DNA from: Desulfobacula sp.
Lineage (GTDB): Bacteria; Desulfobacterota; Desulfobacteria; Desulfobacterales; Desulfobacteraceae
Direction of reading: 5' to 3'
Assembly: GCA_023701135.1 (NCBI GenBank)
Contig: JAMPXP010000018.1
Coordinates: forward strand, 1 to 42,285
DNA: 42,285 nt
Shown here in pieces: positions 1 to 10,487 of this stretch. The number at the start of each line of letters is the position of its first letter. The first letter of the stretch is position 1. The notes under the pieces were generated by a model, which made no database searches, had not been told where the DNA came from, and saw nothing but the letters and a program-made list of their open reading frames with translations. The translations under genes were made by a program, and so were the position numbers.

Positions 1-58
1 GCATGTGTTAAGCACGCCGCCAGCGTTCATTCTGAGCCAGGATCAAACTCTCCAGTTT
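1..58 (-). rRNA. rrs: 16S ribosomal RNA, 5' end only (rest lies outside the window)
   Basis: Read on the minus strand, the first 58 bases contain the universal 16S start, including AGAGTTTGATCCTGGCTCAG, followed by the conserved block ending in CTTAACACATGC. By alignment to the E. coli 5' end, mature position 1 falls at about base 58. The wording just after the 27F site (GAATGAACGCTGGCGGCGTG) is typical of Desulfobacterota. The gene runs off the left edge, so the rest of the rRNA operon is not visible. Confidence 0.97.
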
Positions 59-124
59 TATCCTTTGTACTTCAAACTCTTAAGGTCTTGTTATAGACCC
101 GCTCTTAATTTCTTCACTGACCAA

Positions 125-137
125 TTTTCAAAGATCA
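125..137 (-). promoter_or_regulatory. boxA-like antitermination element in the rRNA leader
   Basis: The minus-strand leader between the rRNA promoter and 16S contains TGATCTTTGAAAA, similar to the boxA element (TGCTCTTTGAAAA type) that recruits Nus factors for rRNA antitermination. A small perfect hairpin (GGTCT, 6-base loop, AGACC; 84-99) lies between it and the 16S start and may belong to leader processing. The assignment rests on position and motif only. Confidence 0.5.
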
Positions 138-188
138 AATCTTACTGCTGTTCCGTATCACTGCTCGCGTGACCGACAAAACCCGATC

Positions 189-235
189 AATATATATGTG
201 GATCAGGTCTTTGTCAATTAGTTTTTAGTTTTTGG
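189..235 (-). promoter_or_regulatory. rRNA operon promoter with AT-rich UP-like element
   Basis: On the minus strand a perfect -35 box TTGACA (212-217) is separated by exactly 17 bases from TATATT (189-194). Transcription should start near base 182, about 125 bases upstream of mature 16S. Immediately upstream of -35 is an A-rich tract made of a repeated AAAAACT unit (218-235), resembling the UP element bound by RNA polymerase alpha subunits. This tract is also the end of tyrS, so promoter and coding sequence overlap. No terminator is visible between tyrS and this promoter. Confidence 0.85.
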
Positions 236-1517
236 TTAAAATAATTTTATGATATTTTTTCTTCCCTGCCCTCAGCAGGATTTCATCTTTGTCAACATCT
301 TTTCCCGAGACCACTTGGTCAAGACTTGAAACCCTGAAACCGTTGATGTATGCTCCTCCCTGCTGAATCAACCGCCTTGCATCGGATTTGGATGCACACA
401 GCTTTACGGCCATAAAAAGATCAACCACGGACAGATGTCCGACAATCTCAGAGAGGTTATAAGCCGTTGAGGGTATGGAATCCTCTTCTGCAGAAGCATA
501 AATTCCCCTTGGAATGGAGCTGGCCGGAAGAATATCATCCGGAATTTCAATTGACCCAAAAACCGACGCTGACGCCTTCAGCGCTTTAAGGGCTTCCTCC
601 TCCCCATGGCATATCTTAGTCGCCTCAAAGGCGAGAACCGCTTTTGCCTTGTTTACATCAGCATCTTTTAGCTGTTTAACCCTGTTTATTTCTTCCATGG
701 GAAGGAAAGTAAACAAGGATAGGAATCGATGGACATCTTCATCCTCTGCATTGACCCAGAACTGGTAATAGTCATAGGGTGAAAATCTTTCAGGATCAAG
801 CCATACCGCCCCTTTATGGGTTTTTCCCATCTTGATGCCGCTGGCCGTGGTGATCAAGGGAAAAGTGACGCCAAAAGCCTGTTTTCCGAGGGTCCGTCTT
901 ACCAGGTCCACGCCTGCTACGATATTGCCCCATTGGTCTGAGCCTCCCATTTGCAGTAAACAATCATAGGATTTGGCCAATTGCATAAAATCGTATGCCT
1001 GAAGCAGCATATAATTGAATTCTATAAACGTTAATCCATCTTCAGAGTCAAGTCTTGCCTTGTAGGCCTCTGCCTTTATCATCCGGTTAACGCTGAAATG
1101 CCGTCCGATATCCCGTAAAAAAGGAATATACTCGAGTTTGGTCAGCCAGAGGGCATTATCTAGAAGCAGGGCCTTGTCCGAAGAAAAATCAAGGAACCGG
1201 GATAATTGTCTTCTGATTCCGTTTTTATTGACATCGATTTCATCCTGGGTGATGATTTTACGCAATTCCGTTTTTCCGGAGGGATCTCCGATAAGGCCGG
1301 TTCCTCCCCCGACAAGGGCAATGGGTCTGTGTCCCTCCCTCTGCATATGGGCCAGGGTCATGATACAAACCAGGCTTCCGACATGGAGACTGGATGCCGT
1401 GGGATCAAATCCGATATAACAGGTCGCCCTGTTATTGGATAGATAGGCCTCCAATTCTTCGGTATGGGTCAGATCTTCAATAAACCCTCTTTCTTTTAAT
1501 ATGGATAGCACACTCAT
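225..1517 (-). CDS. tyrS: Tyrosine--tRNA ligase
   Basis: This 430-residue cytoplasmic class I aminoacyl-tRNA synthetase charges tRNA-Tyr with tyrosine. The HIGH-type signature is HVGS (residues 45-48) and the KMSKS-type signature is KMGKT (229-233). The GGSDQWGN block (191-198) belongs to the tyrosine and ATP pocket. The C-terminal part (about 365-425, with SDARRLIQQGGAYING) is an S4-like RNA-binding domain. Length matches bacterial TyrRS. The ATG start lies 12 bases after the rny stop, with a weak GGG-type ribosome site, so the two genes are probably cotranscribed. The last codons double as the UP element of the downstream rRNA promoter. Confidence 0.97.
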   Translation of the reverse strand: MSVLSILKERGFIEDLTHTEELEAYLSNNRATCYIGFDPTASSLHVGSLVCIMTLAHMQREGHRPIALVGGGTGLIGDPSGKTELRKIITQDEIDVNKNGIRRQLSRFLDFSSDKALLLDNALWLTKLEYIPFLRDIGRHFSVNRMIKAEAYKARLDSEDGLTFIEFNYMLLQAYDFMQLAKSYDCLLQMGGSDQWGNIVAGVDLVRRTLGKQAFGVTFPLITTASGIKMGKTHKGAVWLDPERFSPYDYYQFWVNAEDEDVHRFLSLFTFLPMEEINRVKQLKDADVNKAKAVLAFEATKICHGEEEALKALKASASVFGSIEIPDDILPASSIPRGIYASAEEDSIPSTAYNLSEIVGHLSVVDLFMAVKLCASKSDARRLIQQGGAYINGFRVSSLDQVVSGKDVDKDEILLRAGKKKYHKIILTKN

Positions 1518-1529
1518 CTGTTTTAACCC

Positions 1530-3092
1530 TTATTTCCTGGTATATTCAACTGCCCGGGTCTCCCGGATGACCACGACCTTCACCTGTCCGGGGAAGGTCA
1601 AATTTTCTTCGATCTGACGGGCAATGTTCCGGGAAAGAAGCATGGCGTCTTCATCGGAAATTCTTTCACTCTCGGTGATGACCCGGATTTCACGTCCTGC
1701 CTGGATGGCATAGGTATTGGTGACTCCATCAAAGGAATTGGCAATTTTTTCAAGATCTTCCAGTCTTTTAATATAATTTTCAAGACTTTCTTTTCTTGCT
1801 CCAGGCCTTGCCCCGGACAAGGCATCCGCTGCCTGGACAATATAGTCATATACGGTTTCAGGCATCTGATCCTCATGGTGGGAGGCTATGGCATTGACAA
1901 CGCTATCGATTTCACCGTATTTTTTTGCAAGCTTTGCCCCGATGATGGCATGGGCACCATCCACTTCATAATCAACCGCCTTTCCAATGTCATGCAGCAA
2001 ACCCATGCGTTTGGCCAGCTTGAAATCCAAATTCAGTTCGGCAGCAATGGCACCTGCCAGAAAAGCGACCTCGACAGAGTGCTGAAGAACATTCTGGGCA
2101 TAACTGGTTCTAAATTTCAGTTTCCCGACGACCTTGATCAATTCAGGATCAATGCCGTGAACGCCCAGATCAAAGGCTGCCTGTTCGCCGGCTTCCTTAA
2201 TGGCCAGGTCTACTTCTTCGGTGGCCCGCTGAACCACATCTTCGATGCGGGCCGGATGGATCCTTCCATCGGATATCAATTTTTCAAGGGACAGCCTTGC
2301 TATTTCTCTTCTGACAGGATTAAACCCTGACAAGATAACCGCCTCGGGCGTATCATCAATAATCAGATCAATTCCGGTGGCTGCTTCGAGGGCCCTTATA
2401 TTCCTTCCCTCACGACCGATAATCCGTCCCTTCATTTCATCTCCGGGGAGATGAACCACTGAAACGGTCCTTTCCGCCACATAGTCGCCCGCATACCGTT
2501 GTATGGCCGTTGATATGATCTTCTTGGCTTCTTTATCGGCATTTTCCCGGGCTTCGCTGGTGATCTTCTTGATCAGCTTGGCCCCTTCGTGCTTGACATC
2601 CTCTTCAATGGTCTTGAGCAAAAGCTCTTTTGCTTCTTCCAGGGTGAGCCCGGAGACTTTTTCAAGTTCTTTTTTCGTCTCCTCCAACAGCTCGGAATAA
2701 TGATTTTCCTTATGTGTTGCTGACTCTAATTTTTTCTGGGTTTCACTTTCTTTTCTCTGAAGGGTCTGCTCCCTTTTTGCCAATTGTTCTTCCTGGCTAT
2801 CCAGTTTCTCGCTCTTTTTTGATAATCGTCTTTCTTCTTTTTTTAACTCAGCTCTGGTTTCTTCTGTTTCTGAATCAAAATCACTTTTCATTTCCAAAAG
2901 CCTGGACTTGGCTTCCAGCTTTGCTTCTTTCAATAAAGAAGCTGCCTTGGCTCTGGCTTCTTCAATCAAGCGCTTTTGCTCTTCTTCTATATTCAGATTT
3001 TCCTGAACCGCCCTTTTCTTGAATTTGAAAAAGGCAAAGACTCCCATTATGATCAGAAGAACAATTAATGAGAGTACAACCATATATTCCAT
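1530..3092 (-). CDS. rny: Ribonuclease Y
   Basis: A 520-residue membrane-anchored endoribonuclease that starts mRNA decay. Visible parts in order: one N-terminal transmembrane segment (about 4-23); a long Lys/Glu-rich coiled coil (about 30-200); a KH RNA-binding domain with GxxG loop GREG (225-228); and an HD metal-phosphohydrolase domain with His337 and the His366-Asp367 pair in LLHDIGK. Length and order match the RNase Y family exactly. The ATG follows a strong AGGAGA ribosome site at 8 bases. It lies between 6S RNA and tyrS on the same strand. Confidence 0.97.
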   Translation of the reverse strand: MEYMVVLSLIVLLIIMGVFAFFKFKKRAVQENLNIEEEQKRLIEEARAKAASLLKEAKLEAKSRLLEMKSDFDSETEETRAELKKEERRLSKKSEKLDSQEEQLAKREQTLQRKESETQKKLESATHKENHYSELLEETKKELEKVSGLTLEEAKELLLKTIEEDVKHEGAKLIKKITSEARENADKEAKKIISTAIQRYAGDYVAERTVSVVHLPGDEMKGRIIGREGRNIRALEAATGIDLIIDDTPEAVILSGFNPVRREIARLSLEKLISDGRIHPARIEDVVQRATEEVDLAIKEAGEQAAFDLGVHGIDPELIKVVGKLKFRTSYAQNVLQHSVEVAFLAGAIAAELNLDFKLAKRMGLLHDIGKAVDYEVDGAHAIIGAKLAKKYGEIDSVVNAIASHHEDQMPETVYDYIVQAADALSGARPGARKESLENYIKRLEDLEKIANSFDGVTNTYAIQAGREIRVITESERISDEDAMLLSRNIARQIEENLTFPGQVKVVVIRETRAVEYTRK

Positions 3093-3230
3093 TAGAAAAA
3101 TCTCCTAAATTATATTGATATCAACACCTTATGGTGCAATCTTATTAATTTTCAGACGCTATAAAAATATGAATCAGGGAAAAACCGTTAAGAAGGGAAA
3201 AAAATCGAAAAAAACCGGATTTTAATATAA

Positions 3231-3419
3231 ATTACCCCCACAAACTGCCGTGTTGCTATAAAGGCTTTGAACCATGGGTTCAGAAGGTGGTCGTCCAGTT
3301 ATACCTTTAGGCTTTTCCTTACAAGAGGAACATAGCACACCGGTACAAGTGTGGACTCCCTTTTGCTTATGCGTTAGGACAAAGACTGTCATACAATCAC
3401 GCACACTGCAGGGGTAAAT
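3231..3419 (-). ncRNA. ssrS: 6S RNA
   Basis: About 189 bases on the minus strand fold as 6S RNA, the sigma-70 RNA polymerase inhibitor made in stationary phase. The ends pair (TTACCCC near 3411-3417 with GGGGTAA near 3232-3238), and the 3' half holds the conserved block GACGACC, TCTGAACCCATGGTTCA and AAGCC, close to the E. coli sequence. The position directly after zapA is the classic proteobacterial location. A short open frame across this stretch (3222-3404) is not a protein gene. Ends are estimated to within a few bases, and a -10-like TATAAA (3421-3426) suggests the start may be nearer 3415. Confidence 0.93.
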
Positions 3420-3420
3420 A

Positions 3421-3426
3421 TTTATA
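3421..3426 (-). promoter_or_regulatory. Probable -10 box for 6S RNA, overlapping the zapA stop codon
   Basis: TATAAA on the minus strand lies six to eight bases upstream of the expected 6S 5' end and overlaps the zapA stop codon. No good -35 box at 16-18 bases is visible; the nearest, TTGAAA (3448-3453), is 21 bases away. 6S RNA could therefore have its own promoter inside zapA, or be processed from a zapA transcript. Confidence 0.4.
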
Positions 3427-3739
3427 ACAATTTAAAATTGTTGTTCTTTTCAAATCCTTTGTTAATTTTTTCCAATATGGATGAGACTCTTTTTTCAGTA
3501 ACCTCTTCAAGTTCTGAACAATTCTTTTTAAGTTCGTGAAAATCCCTGGACAAATTCATGGCAGCCAGCAATAAGATAACAATTTTATTTTTGTCTGAAG
3601 GCTTGTTTTGAAATATTGCTTCAGACTCTTTTATATATTGTTTTAAATGCTGAGCAACTTGGTCCGGATTCTCAACCTGGCCGTCCGGCCTAAATCTATA
3701 CTCCTCCCCGAAAATTTCAATTACAATAAGCTCATCCAA
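3422..3739 (-). CDS. zapA: Cell division protein ZapA
   Basis: A 105-residue cytoplasmic protein that bundles FtsZ filaments at the division ring. It has the ZapA pattern: an N-terminal beta-strand part with IFGEEYRFRPDG (about 9-20), a conserved ILLLAAMNLSRDF helix (about 55-67), then a coiled coil. The start is TTG at 3739, preceded by AAGGGA at a good spacing; no ATG gives a sensible N-terminus. The stop codon is only a few bases from the 6S RNA 5' end. Upstream is a small ZapB-like gene, which fits a shared division role. Confidence 0.9.
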   Translation of the reverse strand: MDELIVIEIFGEEYRFRPDGQVENPDQVAQHLKQYIKESEAIFQNKPSDKNKIVILLLAAMNLSRDFHELKKNCSELEEVTEKRVSSILEKINKGFEKNNNFKLL

Positions 3740-3769
3740 TGAATTCCCTTTTTTTTGACATCCTGTTGA

Positions 3770-4069
3770 TCACAGGCTTGATGACTCGGTTCTATTCAGG
3801 GCGGTTGAAAAAGTGTCCAATTTTAGAAAAAGCCCTTCAATTTTTGATTGAATAATTGCCTCTTGTTCCGAACTATTTGTTTCAGCGGTTGTTTTTCCGT
3901 CAAGGTCTGCTTTAAGCGTTTCAATTTTCAGCAAAAGCGCCTTGTTTTCCGACTGAAGCGATTGGCAACATTCAATCATTAAATCTATTTTATCATCGAT
4001 ATCATCAAACTTTTTTTTAATACGGTCATTGCCCAATGTCATCTTCTCATAATACTGCTTCTTGTTCAC
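3770..4069 (-). CDS. zapB: ZapB-like coiled-coil protein
   Basis: A 99-residue, charged, probably fully helical coiled-coil protein with heptad-like spacing of Leu and Ile and a Glu-Ser-rich middle. It lacks membrane segments or a signal peptide. Its size, coiled-coil character and place 30 bases upstream of zapA match ZapB-type division proteins, which bind ZapA. Sequence signatures in this family are weak, so the name rests mainly on context. Confidence 0.6.
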   Translation of the reverse strand: MNKKQYYEKMTLGNDRIKKKFDDIDDKIDLMIECCQSLQSENKALLLKIETLKADLDGKTTAETNSSEQEAIIQSKIEGLFLKLDTFSTALNRTESSSL

Positions 4070-4102
4070 TATAATTCAAAATATTTAACAAAGTCAAGGC
4101 AA

Positions 4103-4858
4103 TTATCCGCCGAGGCTCTGCATCAGGTGTTCTGCCCTGTCAAGCTCTTCAAGCGTATTCACTCCCATGACCTGGTTTGAATCCAGTGTGGTGACAACCG
4201 TGATCTTTTGACCTTTCTTTTGTGCAATTTCAACAACATCCGTCAAATAATATTCCCCCTGACTGTTTTCCGGGGATATTGCGCTAATGGCATCACACAG
4301 AAGATCTTTATTGAAGCAATATATTCCAGTATTTATGGTTCTAATCTGTTTTTCATCAGGGCCGGCATCGCCCTCTTCTCTGATACACAGTAGACGGTTG
4401 TGATGATCCAGAACAATCCGGCCGTAGCCCGTTGGATCATCGACCTTGGTCGCAAGCACCGTGATCCCTGATTTGGATTTTTTATGGGTGCGAACAAGTT
4501 CTTGAAGGGTTTTTCCCTTGATCAGGGGAACATCTCCGCACAACACCAGGACATCTCTAATCCCTGGATCAAGGTCTGGGATTGCCGTTTTAACAGCATC
4601 TCCGGTCCCAAGAAGCTGTTTTTGACAAACATAACGGACTCGATAGAACCGGTTGACCTCATCTTTTACGCTCTCTGCCTGGTGTCCAACAACAATATGA
4701 ACATGATCCGGGGCAATTTCCAGGGCACGCTCCACCACATGGACAATCATTGTTTTCCGGGCCACCCGGTGAAGGACCTTGGCCGTTTCGGACTTCATCC
4801 GGGTCCCCTTGCCGGCTGCAAGGATGATAACCCCAACATCATCAAAATTCATAGTCAT
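4103..4858 (-). CDS. GlmU-like UDP-N-acetylglucosamine pyrophosphorylase domain protein (no acetyltransferase half)
   Basis: A 251-residue nucleotidyltransferase like the N-terminal half of GlmU, which makes UDP-GlcNAc from GlcNAc-1-phosphate and UTP. Key motifs are present: LAAGKGTRM (13-21) with Lys27, QLLGTG (81-86), CGDVPL (107-112), GYGRIV and NTGIY. Full GlmU is about 450 residues with a C-terminal left-handed beta helix carrying glucosamine-1-phosphate acetyltransferase. Here the gene stops cleanly after the first domain and is followed by zapB, with no remnant of the helix. Substrate specificity is therefore inferred; other sugar nucleotidyltransferase roles are possible. Confidence 0.8.
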   Translation of the reverse strand: MTMNFDDVGVIILAAGKGTRMKSETAKVLHRVARKTMIVHVVERALEIAPDHVHIVVGHQAESVKDEVNRFYRVRYVCQKQLLGTGDAVKTAIPDLDPGIRDVLVLCGDVPLIKGKTLQELVRTHKKSKSGITVLATKVDDPTGYGRIVLDHHNRLLCIREEGDAGPDEKQIRTINTGIYCFNKDLLCDAISAISPENSQGEYYLTDVVEIAQKKGQKITVVTTLDSNQVMGVNTLEELDRAEHLMQSLGG

Positions 4859-4905
4859 ATCCGATGTAACTTAATTTTAGTGTTTAAAACCGAATTGCCC
4901 ATATG

Positions 4906-4939
4906 AAAAGAGGAGGCCCCCATTTGCGTGAGCCTCCTC
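4906..4939 (-). terminator. Rho-independent terminator of the atp operon
   Basis: On the minus strand, 47 bases after the atpC stop, GAGGAGGC (4932-4939) pairs perfectly with GCCTCCTC (4910-4917) across a 14-base loop and is followed at once by TTTT (4906-4909). The stem is GC-rich. It separates the atp operon from the GlmU-like gene. Confidence 0.75.
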
Positions 4940-4986
4940 CCTGTATTTCATCATTTTCTTCAGAGTATGGATACGTCTTGGTCACA

Positions 4987-5394
4987 TCATCTGATATCTT
5001 TCAGCTTAAGTCTGTGCAAAGCGCGCCTTAAAGCAGCTTCGGCCCTGACCAGGTCCGTGTCGGGGGTTTTTGCCGCCAGACGTTTTTCAGCTCTCTCCTT
5101 GGCCTTCATTGCCCTTTCAACGTCGATATCTTTTCGACGCTCAGCAGACTCGGCAAGAATCGTCACCTTATGGGGTAACACTTCGGCAAACCCGCCATTG
5201 ATGAAAACATATCTTTCTTTTCCATCGGTTCCTTTATACCGGAGGGTCCCCAGCTTCAAGGAGGTCAGGAATGTGGTATGCCCCTTCAGAGCACCAAACT
5301 CACCTTCTGAACCCGGAGCCACCACAATCTCAACTTCTTCGCTGACAACTGATTTCTGCGGTGTAACGACTTCAAGAAATAATTTCTCAGCCAT
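4987..5394 (-). CDS. atpC: ATP synthase F1 subunit epsilon
   Basis: A 135-residue epsilon subunit of the F1 central stalk, linking gamma to the c ring and inhibiting ATP hydrolysis. It has the N-terminal beta-sandwich (VAPGSEGEFGALKGHTTFLT, about 26-45) and a C-terminal helical hairpin rich in Lys, Arg and Ala (about 90-135). It is the last gene of the atp operon, 17 bases after atpD, and is followed by a hairpin terminator. Confidence 0.95.
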   Translation of the reverse strand: MAEKLFLEVVTPQKSVVSEEVEIVVAPGSEGEFGALKGHTTFLTSLKLGTLRYKGTDGKERYVFINGGFAEVLPHKVTILAESAERRKDIDVERAMKAKERAEKRLAAKTPDTDLVRAEAALRRALHRLKLKDIR

Positions 5395-5411
5395 AATATA
5401 CCTCCGGATGT

Positions 5412-6827
<1,416 letters not shown>

Positions 6828-6868
6828 CTATAAAGCTGTTTTCTTAAATTAAGCATATCGATTAAAAT

Positions 6869-7762
6869 TTATCCCTTGAGTGCTTCAGCGCCTCCGACAA
6901 TATCCATGAGATCACCGGTAATTTTTGACTGCCGGGTCTTGTTGAATATGGACTTAAGCTCTCCGACCATGTCTTCACACGCCTTGGTTGCATTTTCCAT
7001 GGCCCTCATTCGGGCGGCATGCTCACTGGTGGATGTCTGAAGCAAAGCATCATATATCTGAATAAATACGTTTTTCGGTAGCATTTCACCCAGAAGCTTA
7101 TCAGAAGATGGTTCGCAGATATGCTCCGGAAGGAATCCATCCGATTGAACCGCTTCTTTCTCTCCCGTCAGTTCATTAAGAGAGGGAATGGGTAAAATCT
7201 TTTTTAAAGTTGCTTCCTGCCTTGCCATGGTCACAAACCTGGAATAAATCAGATATACTTCATCAACAGCTCCGCCAAGGAAACTGTCGATCACTTTCTG
7301 CCCGGAAGAAGAGGCAATCCCAAAGCCTATATTTCCGCCTACAACACCGATATACTGCTCCTCAATAGGTTGGGGCTGTTTTTTAGCCCAGTCTCTTCCT
7401 TTTTTGCCGAAACAGATATAAGAGACTTCTTTTCCGTCAAGTTCCGATTGTACAAATTTATCTGCCTTAGTAATTAAATTCGAATTAAAACCGCCACATA
7501 ATCCTCTGTCGGAGGTGCAGAGGATGACCGCCACTTTTTTTACTTCATCCCGGGCAACCAGCAAAGGACTTGCATCTTCGCCGGATTTACCCGCGATACT
7601 GCCCAACACTTCTGCAAATTTACCCGCATAGGGTTTAAATGCTTCCATCCTGTTTTGAGCACCGCGCAATCTTGAAGTGGCGACCATTTTCATGGCAGAG
7701 GTAATCTGTTTAGTCTTTTTTACGCTGACTATTTTTGATTTTACTTCTTTTAAAGTTGCCAT
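6869..7762 (-). CDS. atpG: ATP synthase F1 subunit gamma
   Basis: A 297-residue rotor shaft subunit of F1. The N-terminal helix (IVSVKKTKQITSAMKMVATS, about 11-30) and C-terminal helix (AARMRAMENATKACEDM) form the coiled coil inside the alpha-beta hexamer. The SDRGLCGGFNSN block in the central Rossmann-like domain is diagnostic. It lies between atpA and atpD as usual. Confidence 0.97.
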   Translation of the reverse strand: MATLKEVKSKIVSVKKTKQITSAMKMVATSRLRGAQNRMEAFKPYAGKFAEVLGSIAGKSGEDASPLLVARDEVKKVAVILCTSDRGLCGGFNSNLITKADKFVQSELDGKEVSYICFGKKGRDWAKKQPQPIEEQYIGVVGGNIGFGIASSSGQKVIDSFLGGAVDEVYLIYSRFVTMARQEATLKKILPIPSLNELTGEKEAVQSDGFLPEHICEPSSDKLLGEMLPKNVFIQIYDALLQTSTSEHAARMRAMENATKACEDMVGELKSIFNKTRQSKITGDLMDIVGGAEALKG

Positions 7763-7825
7763 ATGATCTACCTTTCAAGCCTGTTGTTAATGAATCATTA
7801 AACTAAAAAAATCCAAAAATACCCA

Positions 7826-9340
7826 CTAAATGGTATCCTTGAATTCTTCATCATAGGCTTCAAGGCATTGTTTGAGTTTGCTTTCAATCTCTTTTGTAAT
7901 TTCCTTTTTTTCCTTCAAGCCGGAAAAAATTTCAGGGAATCGATTTTCGACAAACGGATACAGGCCTTCTTCATATTTTGCAACCGCATCTCTGGGATAT
8001 TTATCAAGATATCCCCGGGTGCCGGCAAAAAGAACCGTAACCATTCTCTCCATTGGAAGCGGTTTAAACTGGGGCTGTTTTAAGAGTTCAACCAGTCTCT
8101 CACCACGGGTCAACTGTCTCTGGGTAGCCGCATCAAGGTCTGAACCAAAAGCGGCAAAGGCTTCCAGTTCACGGAACTGGGCCAGATCCAGACGAAGGGT
8201 TCCAGCCACCTGTTTCATGGCTTTCACCTGGGCAGCCCCACCCACGCGGGATACGGAAAGTCCGACGTCTATGGCAGGACGGATACCGGCGAAAAACAAA
8301 CTCTTATCCAGAAAGATCTGACCGTCGGTAATGGAGATAACATTGGTCGGAATAAAGGCAGATACGTCACCTTCCTGAGTTTCAATGATGGGAAGAGCTG
8401 TCAGAGAACCGGCGCCTTTTTCATCACTGAGCTTTGCAGAGCGTTCCAGCAATCTAGAATGATTGTAAAAAATGTCACCGGGGAAGGCCTCACGTCCCGG
8501 CGGACGTCTTAAGAGCAGGGAAACCTGACGGTAGGCAACGGCCTGTTTTGAAAGATCATCGTAAATGATCAGGGCATGTTCGCCTTTGTCCCTGAAATAT
8601 TCGCCCATGGCGCATCCGGCATAGGGAGCCAGATACTGCATGGCTGCCGATTCAGAGGCCGAGGCAATGACCACCGTCGTATATTCCATGGCGCCGTGTT
8701 CTTCAAGTGCTGCAACAACCTGGGCAACCGTTGATTTTTTCTGACCGCAGGCCACATAGATGCATTTCATATCCGTCTCTTTTTGAGCCAGGATGGCATC
8801 TACAGCCAGTGCTGTTTTACCGATCTGACGGTCACCGATAATGAGTTCCCGCTGCCCTCTGCCGACAGGGGTCATGCCATCAACGGCTTTGGCACCTGTG
8901 TAGCAGGGTTCATGAACTGATTTTCTGGCAATAACGCCGGGAGCAACCAGTTCCATGTTCATAAAGGTCTTGGCATTGATGGGGCCCTTACCGTCTACCG
9001 GTTCACCTGTTGTTGTAACAACGCGGCCCAGAAGTTCTTCGCCGACAGGGACAGATGCAATACGGTCGGTCCGCTTTACAATGTCGCCTTCCTTGATCTG
9101 TTTGTCATCCCCCAGAATCGCGATACCCACATTATCGGATTCAAGGTTTAAGGCAAGTCCCAAGATCCCGCCGGGGAATTCAACAAGCTCCATGGCTTTT
9201 ACTTTTTCAAGACCATATACGCGGGCGATACCATCGCCTGCCGAAAGGACAACGCCTGTTTCACTCAGGTCCACCTCTGCATCAAAACCTTTGATCTGGT
9301 CTTTTATGATTTGGCTTATTTCTTCTGCTTTAATTTCCAT
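7826..9340 (-). CDS. atpA: ATP synthase F1 subunit alpha
   Basis: A 504-residue regulatory nucleotide-binding subunit of F1. Walker A is GDRQIGKT (169-176), with the [19 protein letters not shown] block and the SRVGGAAQ arginine-finger region. Length matches the family. Its ATG overlaps the last base of the atpH stop codon (TAATG), a translational-coupling arrangement. Confidence 0.98.
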   Translation of the reverse strand: MEIKAEEISQIIKDQIKGFDAEVDLSETGVVLSAGDGIARVYGLEKVKAMELVEFPGGILGLALNLESDNVGIAILGDDKQIKEGDIVKRTDRIASVPVGEELLGRVVTTTGEPVDGKGPINAKTFMNMELVAPGVIARKSVHEPCYTGAKAVDGMTPVGRGQRELIIGDRQIGKTALAVDAILAQKETDMKCIYVACGQKKSTVAQVVAALEEHGAMEYTTVVIASASESAAMQYLAPYAGCAMGEYFRDKGEHALIIYDDLSKQAVAYRQVSLLLRRPPGREAFPGDIFYNHSRLLERSAKLSDEKGAGSLTALPIIETQEGDVSAFIPTNVISITDGQIFLDKSLFFAGIRPAIDVGLSVSRVGGAAQVKAMKQVAGTLRLDLAQFRELEAFAAFGSDLDAATQRQLTRGERLVELLKQPQFKPLPMERMVTVLFAGTRGYLDKYPRDAVAKYEEGLYPFVENRFPEIFSGLKEKKEITKEIESKLKQCLEAYDEEFKDTI

Positions 9341-9891
9341 TAGACATTCTCACCTTTTTTTAATGTTTCTCTCAAATTCATCAGCTGGGTTTTTACGCTG
9401 CCATCCAGAACAAGATCGCCTATTTTTGTAACCACACCCCCAATGAGACTTGGATCCTGCTCCACCTTCAGAACAATATTTTTTCCGACTTTTTTCGACA
9501 ATGCCTCTTTGATTTTGCTTACCGCATCTGATGACAGCTCAGTGGCGGAAACGATACTGGCCTTGACAACCCCTTTGAGTTCATCAGCCAGATCTTTATA
9601 ATATGAAGCGATTTCACGCAGGAAACCAATACGGCCCTTATCAAACAAAAGCGTTAAAAAAGACTTCATGATGGCGGACAGGTCCGTTGCAGCCAATACA
9701 GCCTGCAGAACTCTTTTCCGGTCATTCTTGTTATATAAGGGATTGGTTAACGCCTTTTCAAAATCTTTCTGGGAATCAAAAAGTCCGACAACCGATTCAA
9801 GCTCGGCATTATACTGTTCAGCCCTGCCGTCTTCCTGGCCGATAAGAATCAATGCTTTGGCATAACGCCTTGAAACCGTTAGATTTTTCAT
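9340..9891 (-). CDS. atpH: ATP synthase F1 subunit delta
   Basis: A 183-residue stator subunit that joins the b/b' stalk to the top of F1. The N-terminal pattern SRRYAKALI (about 7-15) and the C-terminal [22 protein letters not shown] block (about 146-167) are typical of the delta/OSCP family. Both ends overlap neighbouring genes by one base (TAATG), which suggests tightly coupled translation from atpF through atpA. Confidence 0.96.
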   Translation of the reverse strand: MKNLTVSRRYAKALILIGQEDGRAEQYNAELESVVGLFDSQKDFEKALTNPLYNKNDRKRVLQAVLAATDLSAIMKSFLTLLFDKGRIGFLREIASYYKDLADELKGVVKASIVSATELSSDAVSKIKEALSKKVGKNIVLKVEQDPSLIGGVVTKIGDLVLDGSVKTQLMNLRETLKKGENV

Positions 9892-10487
9892 TATGCCACC
9901 ACCTTTTTCAAATATTCATCCACAAGTTTGTCCTGATCATCCGATGAAATGGAGGCCTTAATGAGTTCTTCAGCTTTTATCATTGCTTTCTCGGCAATTT
10001 CCTGCTGAAGTTTTGTTTTTGCAGACTTGAATTCCTGCTCAATATTTCGTTTGGCCATGGCTTCAAGTTTTGCCGCCTGTGCTTCAGCTTCGGCAAGAAT
10101 TCTGATTTTTGCTTCCTGGCCCTGTTTCATGTATTCTTCAAGAATCTTTTTGGATTCCTGATCAAGGCTTTTAAACCTGGCCTGATATTCGGCCAGCTTC
10201 TTTTCAGCCTCTGCCTTTTTCTGTTCAAGGGCTTTGATCTCATCTTCAATGCCTTTGGCACGGGATGAGAAAAACTCAGCCACTGGTTTTTTGGCAATAA
10301 AAAACAAGGCAATGATCAGCACACCGAAGTTTAACACCTTGGCAGTATCAATGCCGAGCCATGCATTGTGAACTCCGCCGTGTCCTCCGTCGGAAGACGC
10401 AAGAGCAATGCCGCAAACAGAAAAGAGAAGAGCAGCGGCACAGCCGATGAACTTCAGGCATTTTTGAATTGTTCTTTTTTCTTTCAT
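9891..10487 (-). CDS. atpF: ATP synthase Fo subunit b
   Basis: A 198-residue peripheral stalk subunit. An N-terminal hydrophobic segment that looks like a signal peptide (CAAALLFSVCGIALASS) precedes a second membrane segment (VLNFGVLIIALFFIA), then a long Ala/Glu/Lys-rich helix that dimerises with b'. The ATG at 10487 shares one base with the atpF' stop (TGATG) and follows GGAGGG; a TTG two codons upstream is a weaker alternative. Deltaproteobacterial b subunits often carry this extra N-terminal segment. Confidence 0.93.
   Translation of the reverse strand: MKEKRTIQKCLKFIGCAAALLFSVCGIALASSDGGHGGVHNAWLGIDTAKVLNFGVLIIALFFIAKKPVAEFFSSRAKGIEDEIKALEQKKAEAEKKLAEYQARFKSLDQESKKILEEYMKQGQEAKIRILAEAEAQAAKLEAMAKRNIEQEFKSAKTKLQQEIAEKAMIKAEELIKASISSDDQDKLVDEYLKKVVA

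Noticed and set aside
3109-3114. Perfect TATAAT upstream of rny
   Set aside because: A start from this box would fall inside the rny ribosome site, and no -35 lies at suitable distance (TTGCAC is 19 bases away).
3222-3404. 60-residue open frame on the minus strand
   Set aside because: It coincides with the 6S RNA, whose conserved central and closing stems explain the sequence; the peptide has no ribosome site or protein-like pattern.
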